From NCBI GenBank assembly GCA_030427245.1, contig JAUHXA010000023.1:1-64000 (forward strand): a stretch of DNA of 64,000 bases. The letters are read 5' to 3'. Source of the stretch: Bacteroidia bacterium (GTDB lineage Bacteria; Bacteroidota; Bacteroidia; Chitinophagales; UBA2359). Under the pieces are notes generated by a model. It was given only the letters and a program-made list of their open reading frames with translations. It ran no database searches and was not told the DNA's origin. Below, piece after piece: positions 38,008 through 47,283 of the stretch; position 1 is the stretch's first letter; the number at the start of each line of letters is the position of its first letter. The position numbers and the translations under genes are program-made.

Positions 38008-38137
38008 AAATCAAACTTCAAAAATCTTGTAATCGTACCTCATAAATCCACTTAAAGTGAGCTGGTCGTTTCTCGCTTTATATGCTCATAACTGATGGAG
38101 ACAAGAATTATGAGAGTTGATATTTGAAGTTTGATTT
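38008..38137. repeat. 130-bp inverted-repeat element
   Basis: AAATCAAACTTCAAA (38008-38022) is perfectly inverted at 38123-38137. Inner pairs (CTCATAA/TTATGAG, AAAGTGAG/CTCGCTTT) extend the structure. It fills the gap between two plus-strand genes. No coding frame and no terminator-type T-tract were seen. Confidence 0.55.
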
Positions 38138-38163
38138 TACTTCAACACCCAAACACCTAAATA

Positions 38164-39756
38164 ATGTCCAAACAACTTCGACCTCTTTTCATTCTAATAG
38201 CTGCCATGTTGGTCATTGCAGCCGTCCTTTTTTACCTTGACAAAGAGGTGCATTGGGGAGGGTTTATCTCCATGATGGTGTTTTATGGATTCATTTTCTA
38301 TTTAGGTATTTACGCTGCAAACCTTCGAAAATCGGATAATGTCACCGAAGTTATGTTGGCAGGGCGAAGCCTTCCACTTTTTGTAGCTGTATTCACGATG
38401 AGTGCAACTTGGGTAGGCGGTGGCTATATCAATGGCACTGCCGAATTTACGGTAAGTGCGGGTTTAGCGTGGGTACAAGCACCGTGGGGATATGCATTGA
38501 GTCTGATAGTTGGCGGATTGTTTTTTGCAAGGAAAATGCGCCGCTACCAATTCAAAACCATGCTCGATCCACTCGAACAGCGATTTGGCAAACGAATGAC
38601 CGCTCTCCTCTTTCTACCTGCTCTAACGGGTGAAATCTTTTGGTCGGCTGCCATATTAACCGCTTTGGGAACAACCTTCGGAACGGTTTTAGGCTTGGAC
38701 TTCAATACTTCTATTGTGCTTTCTGCCGTGATTGCAATAGCTTACACCGCTTTAGGTGGTTTGTGGGCTGTTGCTTTGACTGACATCGTGCAGTTGATCT
38801 TGTTGTTTGTCGGCTTGATATTGGTGATTCCCTTTGCTTTACAGCATGTTGGTGGGTGGGAAAATGCTTGGCAAATGTATGTCGACAAAAAAGGAATTTT
38901 GGCCCATCCTTTTCCGCCCATTGACGGCTGGCGGCATCCCGAATGGGGAAATTATTACTGGAATTGGTTGGACTATGCGATGCTGTTGATATTTGGAGGT
39001 GTGGCGTGGCAGGTATATTTTCAACGGGTTTTGTCTGCTAAAACCGAAAACATAGCGATGTGGTTGTCCATTATTGCTGGATTTGTGTGTATGGTGGCGG
39101 CTATTCCTGCGGTGATGATTGGAGTCATAGCAGATGTGGTGGATTGGTCGAGTGTGGGTATTGCAGCTCCCGAAAATGCGTCTTTGACCTTGCCGTATGT
39201 GGCTCGCTATCTAACCAATCCGTGGGTAGCAACGGTTGCTTTGGGAGCAATTGCAGCAGCAGTGATGTCTTCGGTAGATTCTTCCATTTTGTCGGCTTCA
39301 AGTATGGCGAGTTGGAATGTCTATCGTCCTTTGGTACAGCCTGATATCAGCCCCGAAAAATTGGCAATCGTTTTGAAACGTTGTATTTGGATCATTGGGA
39401 TTGCTGCAACTTTATTGGCTTTGCAGGTGAAGAGTGTATATGCGCTTTGGTTTTTGTGCAGCGACTTCGTTTATTGTATTTTATTTCCTCAACTGGTCAT
39501 GGCATTGTTCGACAAAAAGGCTAATTACTACGGTAGTTTGGTAGGATTCATTGTATCTTTTGTGCTGCGATTTGGTGGGGGAGAAGCGACTTTGGGTATT
39601 CCACAATTGCTGCCCTATCCAATGGTTGAAAATGGCGTGGTTTTGTTTCCTTTCCGTACTTTGGCAATGTTCAGCGGTTTGATGGCTATTTTTGTGGTGT
39701 CGAGATTGACACAGAAGCAGTGTCCTGCAAAGGAGTTGGTAATAGGGGAAAGATAG
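38164..39756 (+). CDS. Sodium/solute symporter, choline-transporter-like
   Basis: A 530-residue transporter of the SSS family with about 13 membrane helices. The first core helices carry FTMSATWVGGGYINGTAEF and the later GALIAAVMSSVDS-type helix appears as GAIAAAVMSSVDSSILS, both typical of the fold. The order of motifs is closest to the high-affinity choline transporter branch (CHT/SLC5A7-like), but the substrate cannot be set from sequence alone. It would use the sodium gradient at the inner membrane. No metabolic gene is adjacent, and a palindromic element lies just upstream. Confidence 0.85.
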   Translation: MSKQLRPLFILIAAMLVIAAVLFYLDKEVHWGGFISMMVFYGFIFYLGIYAANLRKSDNVTEVMLAGRSLPLFVAVFTMSATWVGGGYINGTAEFTVSAGLAWVQAPWGYALSLIVGGLFFARKMRRYQFKTMLDPLEQRFGKRMTALLFLPALTGEIFWSAAILTALGTTFGTVLGLDFNTSIVLSAVIAIAYTALGGLWAVALTDIVQLILLFVGLILVIPFALQHVGGWENAWQMYVDKKGILAHPFPPIDGWRHPEWGNYYWNWLDYAMLLIFGGVAWQVYFQRVLSAKTENIAMWLSIIAGFVCMVAAIPAVMIGVIADVVDWSSVGIAAPENASLTLPYVARYLTNPWVATVALGAIAAAVMSSVDSSILSASSMASWNVYRPLVQPDISPEKLAIVLKRCIWIIGIAATLLALQVKSVYALWFLCSDFVYCILFPQLVMALFDKKANYYGSLVGFIVSFVLRFGGGEATLGIPQLLPYPMVENGVVLFPFRTLAMFSGLMAIFVVSRLTQKQCPAKELVIGER

Positions 39757-39891
39757 CACAATTGGATGTTTTAATTTTCATTCGCTACTTCATCATTCTA
39801 AAATGCACTGCAAAACTCTCTCGGAAGAGTCAAATTTTTGTCTCCCTCCTTAAAAATACCTAACTTAGAATTAGTTAAAAAATAGCTAAAT

Positions 39892-41130
39892 ATGTCATTG
39901 AAATCAACCTCCATCTCTCTTCAAGAAGCCCGACAACTCGCCCTTCAAAGTCAAGGCTTACTGCAATCTACTCCATTCGGCAAAGACAAAGAAGGTATTG
40001 TAAAAGCGTTGCAGCGCATGACCTACCTTCAAATTGACACAATTTCGGTGGTCGAAAGAGCACATCACCACACATTGTGGACGAGACTGCCCGATTACTC
40101 CAAAGCCAAATTGTTGGATTTGCAAGCAAAAGACCGAACCGTATTTGAATACTGGAGTCATGCTGCTGCATATTTGCCGATGGAAGATTTTCGTTTTAGT
40201 TTACCGAGAATGAACCGTTATTTGAGTGGAAAAAAACATTGGGGGAGACCAGAATCTCAAGTCAAAGACTTTGTGTACGACCGAATCAAAGCAGAAGGCG
40301 CATTGATGAGCAAAGACTTCAAAAAGCCTGATGATTTTCAGGCGGGTATGTGGAATTGGAAACCCGCCAAACGAGCTTTAGAGCAGTTGTTTATGGAGGG
40401 AAAGCTGATGATCAGCGCACGAAAAGGCTTCCAAAAAGTGTACGACCTTACCGAAAGAGTACTGCCCAATCACATCAATAGCAGCCAGCCTACGCCTTCC
40501 GAAATGGCAGATTATTTGATTTTGAGAGCGATTGAAGCGCATGGTTTGGTGACGTACGACCAAATTCCTTATTTGCGAAATCGGGAAACGAAAAATTGGG
40601 TGAAGTCACGTATTCCTCAACTTTTGGAAAACCAAACGATTGTCACTCTGCAAATTGAAGACATTCCTTCTTCTACTTACTACACGACTCCAAAGCAGTT
40701 GTCACAACTGAACAAATTTTCTGCCCTTCAAAACTCCGAGCAAGCCGTACATATTCTTTCGCCTTTTGACAATGTGGTGATTCAGCGCAAGCGATTGAAC
40801 GAACTCTTTGATTACGACTACACGATTGAGTGTTATGTGCCGGCTGCAAAGCGGGTGTATGGTTATTTTTGTTTGCCTATATTGTGGGGAACGACTTTTA
40901 TCGGGCGTTTGGATGCCAAAGCCGACCGCAAACAAAAGACTTTGTTTCTCCGCAACTTGGTTTTTGAAGCGCATTTTACTATCAAAGATTTGGAGACTGC
41001 AATTCCTGCTTTTGTGGAAAAACTTTGGGCGTTTGCTGGCTTCAATGGGTGTAAAGCTATTGTAGTGGAGAGGGTTGAGCCAATGGAGTTTAGGGAGGTG
41101 ATTGAGAGTAAAATATTGAATATTAACTAA
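39892..41130 (+). CDS. YcaQ-type crosslink-repair DNA glycosylase
   Basis: A 412-residue winged-helix protein of the AlkZ/YcaQ family (HTH_42). The catalytic QxD motif is visible as LQIDTISVVERAHHH, with Gln47 and Asp49; members with QxD behave as YcaQ/AlkX, which unhook interstrand crosslinks and remove alkylated bases. Further family landmarks are EYWSHAAAYLP, SPFDNVVIQRKR and GRLDAKADRK. It acts on DNA in the cytoplasm. A coiled-coil membrane protein begins 13 bases after the stop and is probably co-transcribed. Confidence 0.85.
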   Translation: MSLKSTSISLQEARQLALQSQGLLQSTPFGKDKEGIVKALQRMTYLQIDTISVVERAHHHTLWTRLPDYSKAKLLDLQAKDRTVFEYWSHAAAYLPMEDFRFSLPRMNRYLSGKKHWGRPESQVKDFVYDRIKAEGALMSKDFKKPDDFQAGMWNWKPAKRALEQLFMEGKLMISARKGFQKVYDLTERVLPNHINSSQPTPSEMADYLILRAIEAHGLVTYDQIPYLRNRETKNWVKSRIPQLLENQTIVTLQIEDIPSSTYYTTPKQLSQLNKFSALQNSEQAVHILSPFDNVVIQRKRLNELFDYDYTIECYVPAAKRVYGYFCLPILWGTTFIGRLDAKADRKQKTLFLRNLVFEAHFTIKDLETAIPAFVEKLWAFAGFNGCKAIVVERVEPMEFREVIESKILNIN

Positions 41131-41143
41131 AAATCAACAAATC

Positions 41144-42241
41144 ATGGCAATTCAAAAAAAATCTAAACTAATGAGACTGATGTCTCGCCACAAGAAAGTT
41201 ATTTTCATAGGTTTAGTTGCGGCTGCACTCTTCATTGGAAGTTCTTTGATTATTTATGTTAGTTGTGAATCTATAGAAGATAATACTTTTGCCAAAGTTT
41301 TTGCAGATCTTTTAATGAAGATTGGAGAATCTATCATCATAGCAGGTCTAATTGGTGGAGGAATAGGAGGCGTTTTGAATTTTATTTTTGAGGAATTCAA
41401 AGAAGAAGAAAACAATAAAAAAGAGAAATTGAAGCAGTATCAAGAAGATAGAGAAAAACGCAAGTCGTTTCGAAGAAAAATGCAAAGCAAATTACAAACT
41501 GTTCATGACAATGTTGAATTGGCAAGAGTGCTGATTAAATCGCATAAATCTGGTAGAACTTATGGAGAACAAATCAGAAGCCTTATTATGCCGAGTCTTA
41601 TATCCTTGAAGGATTTTAAAAGGAAAATAAACCAAAATGAGGACAGACAATTAGAAAGTGATTTGGATTGTTTGCAAGTAAGTTTGACTTATATGATTGC
41701 TTATCTAACTGTATTGATAGAAGAATTTGAAGCGAATTATCTTAAAATATCCAACCTTCAAAACTATCAAGATGCATTGGTGAATAGAATGAGGATGCTG
41801 TTTACGGAAGTTACAGAAGGCAAAAAAGAAGGCTTGGCTACTTTGGAGAAAAAAATAGATTTTTTGGAAAAGGCGGAGGATTTATTTGGAAATATAGAGG
41901 TGCCTTCTTCTATTGAAGCCGTATGGCAAGCAATGGAGGAGCTTGATTACTTGCGGGATTTCATTGGTGAAATAAGGGATGAAAGGGGCAATAAATCAAT
42001 GTATTACCAATATTTTTTACAACATTATTTTCATTGTAACAAAATAATAAGAACAAAAAATAGTAAAATCAATGAAAAAATAATACGTAGAAAGAATTTT
42101 GTGGCAAACAAAGATGAACTCAAACGTATTGAAGCAAAGAAAAACAGCGATCAGCCTTTAACGAATAGAGATAGCCTCACGCGAAAAATCATGGAAAACG
42201 AACTGCGTTTTGATTTTGAAACTTCAAAACTTAAAAAGTGA
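41144..42241 (+). CDS. Inner-membrane coiled-coil protein, unknown
   Basis: A 365-residue protein with two membrane helices (about 18-40 and 58-80), the second Gly-rich (IIAGLIGGGIGGVLNF), followed by a long charged helical region (about 85-360) with many Lys/Glu/Arg and Asn. The composition is more AT-rich than the neighbours. No family was recognised. The 13-base spacing after the YcaQ gene suggests co-transcription, but no functional link is known. Confidence 0.6.
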   Translation: MAIQKKSKLMRLMSRHKKVIFIGLVAAALFIGSSLIIYVSCESIEDNTFAKVFADLLMKIGESIIIAGLIGGGIGGVLNFIFEEFKEEENNKKEKLKQYQEDREKRKSFRRKMQSKLQTVHDNVELARVLIKSHKSGRTYGEQIRSLIMPSLISLKDFKRKINQNEDRQLESDLDCLQVSLTYMIAYLTVLIEEFEANYLKISNLQNYQDALVNRMRMLFTEVTEGKKEGLATLEKKIDFLEKAEDLFGNIEVPSSIEAVWQAMEELDYLRDFIGEIRDERGNKSMYYQYFLQHYFHCNKIIRTKNSKINEKIIRRKNFVANKDELKRIEAKKNSDQPLTNRDSLTRKIMENELRFDFETSKLKK

Positions 42242-42291
42242 TGGAGGAATTGAGGTTTAATTTTTTTGTATGTGTTGAAGTAGTTGGATTG

Positions 42292-43422
42292 CTAAATCTT
42301 CCTCACCAACTTCTTCACCATCACCTCTTTCCAATCATAAAACTCCCCCGAAATTATCTTCTCTCTTGCTGTATTCACCAACCACAGATAAAAACTCAAA
42401 TTGTGTAAGGTCGCAATTTGAGCCGCCAACATTTCCTTCGCTTTGAAGAGGTGTCGAAGGTAGGCCTTGCTGTGTGTACGACTCGTATAAGCAAGACTGT
42501 TTTCGTCAATTGGGCTGAAATCCGTTTCCCATTTCAAGTTTTTAATGTGAATCACTCCCTCAGCCGTAAACAACATACCATGTCGAGCATTGCGAGTAGG
42601 CATCACACAATCAAACATGTCGATTCCCAAAGCAATGGATTCCAACAAGTTTGCAGGTGTGCCCACACCCATCAAATAACGAGGTTTATCTTTCGGCAAA
42701 ATATTGCAGACCACCTCTGTCATTGCATACATATCTTCATGCGGTTCACCGACTGACAAACCGCCAATTGCATTCGCTTCTCGGTCAAAACCAGCAATTA
42801 CCTCCGCCGACTTAATCCGAAGGTCTTTATAAACACTGCCTTGCACAATCGGCATCAAGGTCTGCTCATAGCCATATAAAGGTTCGGTATTGTCGAAATG
42901 TTCGCAGCAGCGTTTGAGCCAACGATGCGTCAAATGAATAGAATTTTTAGCATATTTGTATTCACAAGGATAAGGTGTACACTCATCAAACGCCATGATG
43001 AAATCTCCTCCAATTTTTCGCTGAATATCCATCACATTTTCAGGCGTAAAAAGGTGGTAACTCCCGTCAATATGCGACTGAAAACGTACTCCTTCTTCTG
43101 TGATTTTTCGCCTTGCCGCCAAAGAATACACTTGATAACCACCACTATCCGTCAAAATCGGACGATTCCAATTCATAAACTTATGCAGTCCACCCGCTTG
43201 CTGCAATACTTCCAATTTCGGGCGCAAATACAAATGATAGGTATTGCCCAAAATTATCTGAGCGTGAATCTGCTCCTCCAATTCCTTTTGGTGAATTGTT
43301 TTGACCGTGCCAACCGTTCCCACAGGCATAAAAATCGGCGTTTCAATTTTGCCGTGGTCGGTTGTAATGATTCCTGCCCTTGCCTTGCTTTGTGGGTCGG
43401 TGGTAGTAAGCTCAAATTTCAT
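42292..43422 (-). CDS. tgt: Queuine tRNA-ribosyltransferase (Tgt)
   Basis: A 376-residue enzyme that swaps guanine 34 for preQ1 in tRNAs with GUN anticodons. The catalytic residues are Asp92 (TDSGGYQ) and Asp271 (FDCVMPTRNARHG), and the preQ1-binding GGLSVGEP is present. The zinc site is unusual: the family CxCxxC is replaced by Ser309, Ala311 and Ser314 (SLAYTS), while the fourth ligand position, His340, remains. The rest of the C-terminal fold is intact (SKAYLRHL, NLSFYLWLV). The MITE-like copy 2 starts 36 bases upstream of the start codon. Confidence 0.93.
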   Translation of the reverse strand: MKFELTTTDPQSKARAGIITTDHGKIETPIFMPVGTVGTVKTIHQKELEEQIHAQIILGNTYHLYLRPKLEVLQQAGGLHKFMNWNRPILTDSGGYQVYSLAARRKITEEGVRFQSHIDGSYHLFTPENVMDIQRKIGGDFIMAFDECTPYPCEYKYAKNSIHLTHRWLKRCCEHFDNTEPLYGYEQTLMPIVQGSVYKDLRIKSAEVIAGFDREANAIGGLSVGEPHEDMYAMTEVVCNILPKDKPRYLMGVGTPANLLESIALGIDMFDCVMPTRNARHGMLFTAEGVIHIKNLKWETDFSPIDENSLAYTSRTHSKAYLRHLFKAKEMLAAQIATLHNLSFYLWLVNTAREKIISGEFYDWKEVMVKKLVRKI

Positions 43423-43457
43423 ATTTATTCTTTGTTGTCATTCCTTAAAGTCAAAAT

Positions 43458-43590
43458 CATCCTACTGTACAAAATGATTTTTGAACCACAAAAGTATCAA
43501 AAGGGCACAAAAGAGATGGTTGAATTTCAGTTTTTTACTTTTGTTTTCTTTGTGTCTTTTGTGGTTGAATTGAAAATATGCAGTAGTATA
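43458..43590 (-). repeat. MITE-like repeat, copy 2
   Basis: A 133-bp element in opposite orientation to copies 1 and 3. The ends are CATCCTACTGTAC and GCAGTAGTATA. It is flanked by AGTCAAAAT (43449-43457) and AATCAAAAT (43591-43599), an 8/9 direct repeat that could be a target duplication. It lies in the promoter region of tgt. Confidence 0.82.
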
Positions 43591-43699
43591 AATCAAAATG
43601 CAAGGTAATAAACTTTTAGAAGTTCCGTCGGCTTCAACTGTTGGTAGAGTCTGTGACTCTTGCCAAAGTTTTGCTCTTTCAAAAAACTCAGTGCCTCCG

Positions 43700-44194
43700 T
43701 TATAGAAAGCCCCAAACATCCTCCAGTTTTTCCACATGCTGCAAATAGCGATTATTGAAGAGGGGATTTTCGGTTACTTCAATGCCCATCCATTCCAATT
43801 TCTGGAAGACCAAAGCTGCTGCAACTGATTCAAATTCAATTTCAGCAACAATCAAACCCTTCAATTTGCCCTTAAAAACATCCAACTCGATTTTCAAATA
43901 ACCATATGGAATCACATGACGGTCTTTCACAATTCGTCGCCCCTCCGTATTGGGCCACAGTACATCAAATTGGTCGGCAGAAATCGCAATTTCTCGTTCC
44001 TCTCGAACCATCGTGCCACTTGATTTGACCGTCAAAAAGAAATCCCCACCCATTCGCCGCAGCCTCACCGCATTGCCGTTTTCTTCAATCGCCAAATAAC
44101 CCTGTACGATAGGGAGAGAGGGATATTGAAGGTAATCAGGAGGAAGATTTCGTACCAAAAATCTACGTTCAATTTCTTTGGATTGTGGAGTCAT
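43700..44194 (-). CDS. CYTH-domain protein
   Basis: A 164-residue protein of the CYTH / triphosphate tunnel metalloenzyme family. The N-terminal ExExK-like signature reads EIERRF (Glu7, Glu9), and the tunnel strands carry the expected Arg/Lys/Glu (VRLRRMGGDFFLTVKS, ERE, YLKIELD, IAEIEFES). Bacterial members often hydrolyse inorganic triphosphate; adenylate cyclase activity is another option. It is preceded by a 164-base gap holding short repeats and has no obvious operon partner. Confidence 0.85.
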   Translation of the reverse strand: MTPQSKEIERRFLVRNLPPDYLQYPSLPIVQGYLAIEENGNAVRLRRMGGDFFLTVKSSGTMVREEREIAISADQFDVLWPNTEGRRIVKDRHVIPYGYLKIELDVFKGKLKGLIVAEIEFESVAAALVFQKLEWMGIEVTENPLFNNRYLQHVEKLEDVWGFL

Positions 44195-44220
44195 AAGTTG
44201 TCAAAATATTTTATACTCTC

Positions 44221-44307
44221 GCCCTTTCAGGGCTGAAATTATTATTTAATTTATCTCGTAGGGCTTCGTAAACTTTGCCCTACGCTATTGATAATGCCCT
44301 TTCAGGG
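44221..44307. repeat. Nested short palindromes
   Basis: GCCCTTTCAGGGC occurs at 44221-44233 and 44295-44307 as direct copies that are themselves palindromic. Between them CGTAGGGC (44257-44264) and GCCCTACG (44277-44284) form a stem. The arrangement looks like a dispersed intergenic repeat of the REP type. Confidence 0.5.
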
Positions 44308-44358
44308 CAGCTTGTGAAAGAGACAAATTCCGACAACCGATTTATGACACACTCAAAT

Positions 44359-47082
44359 TTATTTAGCCGTACTTAGCCCACTATTCAGCCGAATATTCTG
44401 AATGCGATAGGTCAATTTTGGTTCTGCCATTGTTTCCATCAGCTTCAAAACCTTCAATTCGTTCACCGTAGCGATTTGAGGCAAAGTAGAGAGATGATCT
44501 TCCATAGCTATTTTATAGACCGCATCCATAAACAAATCACGAGTTTTGTCAATCCATTGATTCACCGTCAAATCAATCAAAACCGTAATACCCATTTCGG
44601 AGCGAATAATATTGGAAATCGGCATACCATTGAAGTCAATCACCGATTCCCGAATTTGTCCTTTTTGTTTCAGCGAACCATACTCCCAAATTGTTTTATA
44701 ATTAGCCGCAGCAGTACCAATATACGTTTTCGTAACCGTGCGTTTGTCGCTGCTTAGTTTTTGGACAACAGGCACACGGAGATTGAGTTTGATGTTGATG
44801 GCAGGCAAAACGTATTTGTCCTTTGCCGCCCGAATCTGTGCCAACTGCACATTTTTGTCATAAGCCGCTCGAATAAAGACCCCAAACAACAACTTATTGT
44901 CTTTCAAGTATTGCTCTGCAGGAAGCCCTCGATGCAGCTTCCCCGAAAAGCGGTCAAAAATCACCAAATTGGCTTCTCTAATATCTTTGCGAACCGTATG
45001 AATACTGTATTCCACATCAATCCCGAAATCCTGAAAAGACGTTTTGAAGGTTTCGGGCTGCAAATGTTTCATCATTGCCAACATACTCACCAAACCGCCA
45101 TTGCCACCTGCAAACTGAATAAAACCCCACGAAAACAAGGCTTTATCATAGCTGTTGATGGCATCAAAATTCCCTTCATGCTGCGATACATACTGTAATG
45201 CCCTCGCCTGTGTATCGTCCAAACCCAATTGACGATATTCCCACAAAGCAATATTTTCCGCTTTGACTTTGCCAAAATAGGCGATGCCCGTCACATCTTG
45301 CGTAAAACTCGCTTTCACAAAATCATGAAATTCTGCCGATTCTCGTTTGGCAGGATTGTTTGGAAGTGGGAAGGTAATGCGGTAGTCGGTGTAGTTTTGG
45401 AGTAAATAGTGCGTCAAATCGTTGGGGGCTGCAAGACCGTATTGGTAGTTTTGGGCAGTCGAACCCAAATGATTGGTTTTTCCATGCCAATACACCACAC
45501 GGTCGGATTGAAAACGTTTGAGAGCAGTAACGGTGTGATGGATTTTTGTGGCAGGCACTTGTGCCAAACTTGGTGTTTCGCCATGCCATTGTGAGAGGTT
45601 GCCGAGTTCTACCAATCGTTTTTGAAGATTGATGACATCCTGCTTCAAATTGCCGTAATTGGTTGCTCCAACTGCTTTTTGCAAAGTTCCTAAATGTGCT
45701 TTGCCATCGGTTGCCTTGAAGTTGAACATTTCGTAAGCTGCTTGCACTTGCTGCAATTGAAGGGCAGAAATAGGCGCAACGGCTGTATTTAAAAATATTA
45801 AACTTTCGTGGTTGGGCGAGATGCATCCGTCAATTTTATCGGTTTGCATGACCTCTTTTTGGAAAGCTTTGATGGCTTCAATAGTTTCTGTCAATTGCCA
45901 TTGGCTGATGGTCAATGAACTAAAAGGAGACTGTTCGGCATCGAAAGCTGTTTGAGATAAAAAACCCAATTGAAGCAATCGTTCTTGTACTTTGCGAACA
46001 TCTGCTGCATAGTTCAGATCGCAAGCTCCAACGGTGTCTTGAAGGTTGATTTTATACTCGAAAGTAAGTCCTTTGTCCTCTTCTTCAATGATAGGTGTAG
46101 AACTGTTTTTCTTGCGAACTTTTAGCAATTGCCCAATTGTCAAGCTATTGCTATACAGTTGATTGAGTCCTTTCAAGTCCTCAACCGCAATGCTGAAAAG
46201 CTTGGAAATACTCCAAAGTGAATCTCCTGCTTTCACTGTGTAATATTCGTATTCTATCTCTGTGTCTGGAATATTGGTTTGGTTGTCTGATACATCAGTA
46301 TTGGAATTATCCGTATTGTTGTCTTGTTGGTTTTTAATGACCTTCAATTGTTGCCCGACATTCAGCGCATTGCTATTCAGGCCATTTAGTTTTTTGATGG
46401 ATTCGACTGTTGTATTATAAATCCAAGCAATTGTGTAGAGAGAATCCCCGGCCTTGACAGTGTAAATAACAATATTGTCGTTGTCAGAAGTTGAAGTATT
46501 GCCACTGCTTTGAGGAACTTTTAGCTCTTGTCCGATATACAAAGTATTGGAGGAAAGCAGATTGATTTGCTTGATTCGGTCGACAGATATTTTAAATTGA
46601 AGGGCGATTTTATAGAGTGAATCCCCTTTTTTGACGGTGTAAATTGCCCAAGAAGAACTCGTATTTCCAGCGTTTGAATCTGTATTCCCTGTATTTGTAC
46701 CAGTATTTGAGTTTGAATCTGTACCCGAATTTGAGTTTGAGTTTGAACTTGAATCAGAATTTTCTCCAGGGACTTTTAGCTGTTGCCCAATGTTCAACAA
46801 ATTACTGGTCAGCCCATTGATATTTTTGAGTTCTTCAATACCAATGTCAAAATTTCGAGCGATTTTGTAGAGAGAATCTCCTCTTTGAACCGTATAAATT
46901 TTTAGCTGAGTGGTAGTTGAATTTGAACTATCGTTGTTGGCTGCAATAGGTATGGTAAGGCGTTGCCCAATCCAAAGACCATCATATAGGAGATGGTTGG
47001 TTGTTTTGAGGCTGTCGACCGTAACGCCGTATTTTTTAGACAATTGGAAAAGCGTGTCTCCCGCTTGTACGATGTGTATCAT
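44359..47082 (-). CDS. Multi-LysM protein with muramidase-like domain
   Basis: A 907-residue protein. Five LysM domains (start of each near residues 2, 61, 147, 207 and 277) with the motif YTVKxGDSLYxIA are joined by Ser/Asn/Thr-rich linkers. Two peptidoglycan-binding-like helical domains (about 350-560) follow, each with VRKVQERLLQLGFL-type repeats. A lysozyme-like region (about 610-760) contains HEGNFDAINSYDKALFSWGFIQFAGG with a candidate catalytic Glu. A C-terminal beta region completes it. The called start gives no signal peptide; the frame stays open upstream and would read a hydrophobic stretch but has no canonical start. Export route is therefore unresolved. It probably binds and cuts peptidoglycan. 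Confidence 0.75.
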   Translation of the reverse strand: MIHIVQAGDTLFQLSKKYGVTVDSLKTTNHLLYDGLWIGQRLTIPIAANNDSSNSTTTQLKIYTVQRGDSLYKIARNFDIGIEELKNINGLTSNLLNIGQQLKVPGENSDSSSNSNSNSGTDSNSNTGTNTGNTDSNAGNTSSSWAIYTVKKGDSLYKIALQFKISVDRIKQINLLSSNTLYIGQELKVPQSSGNTSTSDNDNIVIYTVKAGDSLYTIAWIYNTTVESIKKLNGLNSNALNVGQQLKVIKNQQDNNTDNSNTDVSDNQTNIPDTEIEYEYYTVKAGDSLWSISKLFSIAVEDLKGLNQLYSNSLTIGQLLKVRKKNSSTPIIEEEDKGLTFEYKINLQDTVGACDLNYAADVRKVQERLLQLGFLSQTAFDAEQSPFSSLTISQWQLTETIEAIKAFQKEVMQTDKIDGCISPNHESLIFLNTAVAPISALQLQQVQAAYEMFNFKATDGKAHLGTLQKAVGATNYGNLKQDVINLQKRLVELGNLSQWHGETPSLAQVPATKIHHTVTALKRFQSDRVVYWHGKTNHLGSTAQNYQYGLAAPNDLTHYLLQNYTDYRITFPLPNNPAKRESAEFHDFVKASFTQDVTGIAYFGKVKAENIALWEYRQLGLDDTQARALQYVSQHEGNFDAINSYDKALFSWGFIQFAGGNGGLVSMLAMMKHLQPETFKTSFQDFGIDVEYSIHTVRKDIREANLVIFDRFSGKLHRGLPAEQYLKDNKLLFGVFIRAAYDKNVQLAQIRAAKDKYVLPAINIKLNLRVPVVQKLSSDKRTVTKTYIGTAAANYKTIWEYGSLKQKGQIRESVIDFNGMPISNIIRSEMGITVLIDLTVNQWIDKTRDLFMDAVYKIAMEDHLSTLPQIATVNELKVLKLMETMAEPKLTYRIQNIRLNSGLSTAK

Positions 47083-47283
47083 AAAGAATAAGAGAAAGTA
47101 AAAAATGAATTTGAAGCTACTATATTGAAAATTTAGTCTGCTAAAACCCGTATTTTCGGCAGCATGTATGTGAATGGGTGGCTGGATGGTGGATAGTTTT
47201 TGGTTTTATTGAAGTGGAATAAAAATCCTCTCCGAATGGGTGAATTTACTTAATTTTACAATTTATTCAAAACAGCTATTCAA

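Noticed and set aside
42898-43608. 236-codon plus-strand frame opposite tgt and across the repeat
   Set aside because: It is antisense to tgt and gains its end from the MITE-like repeat.
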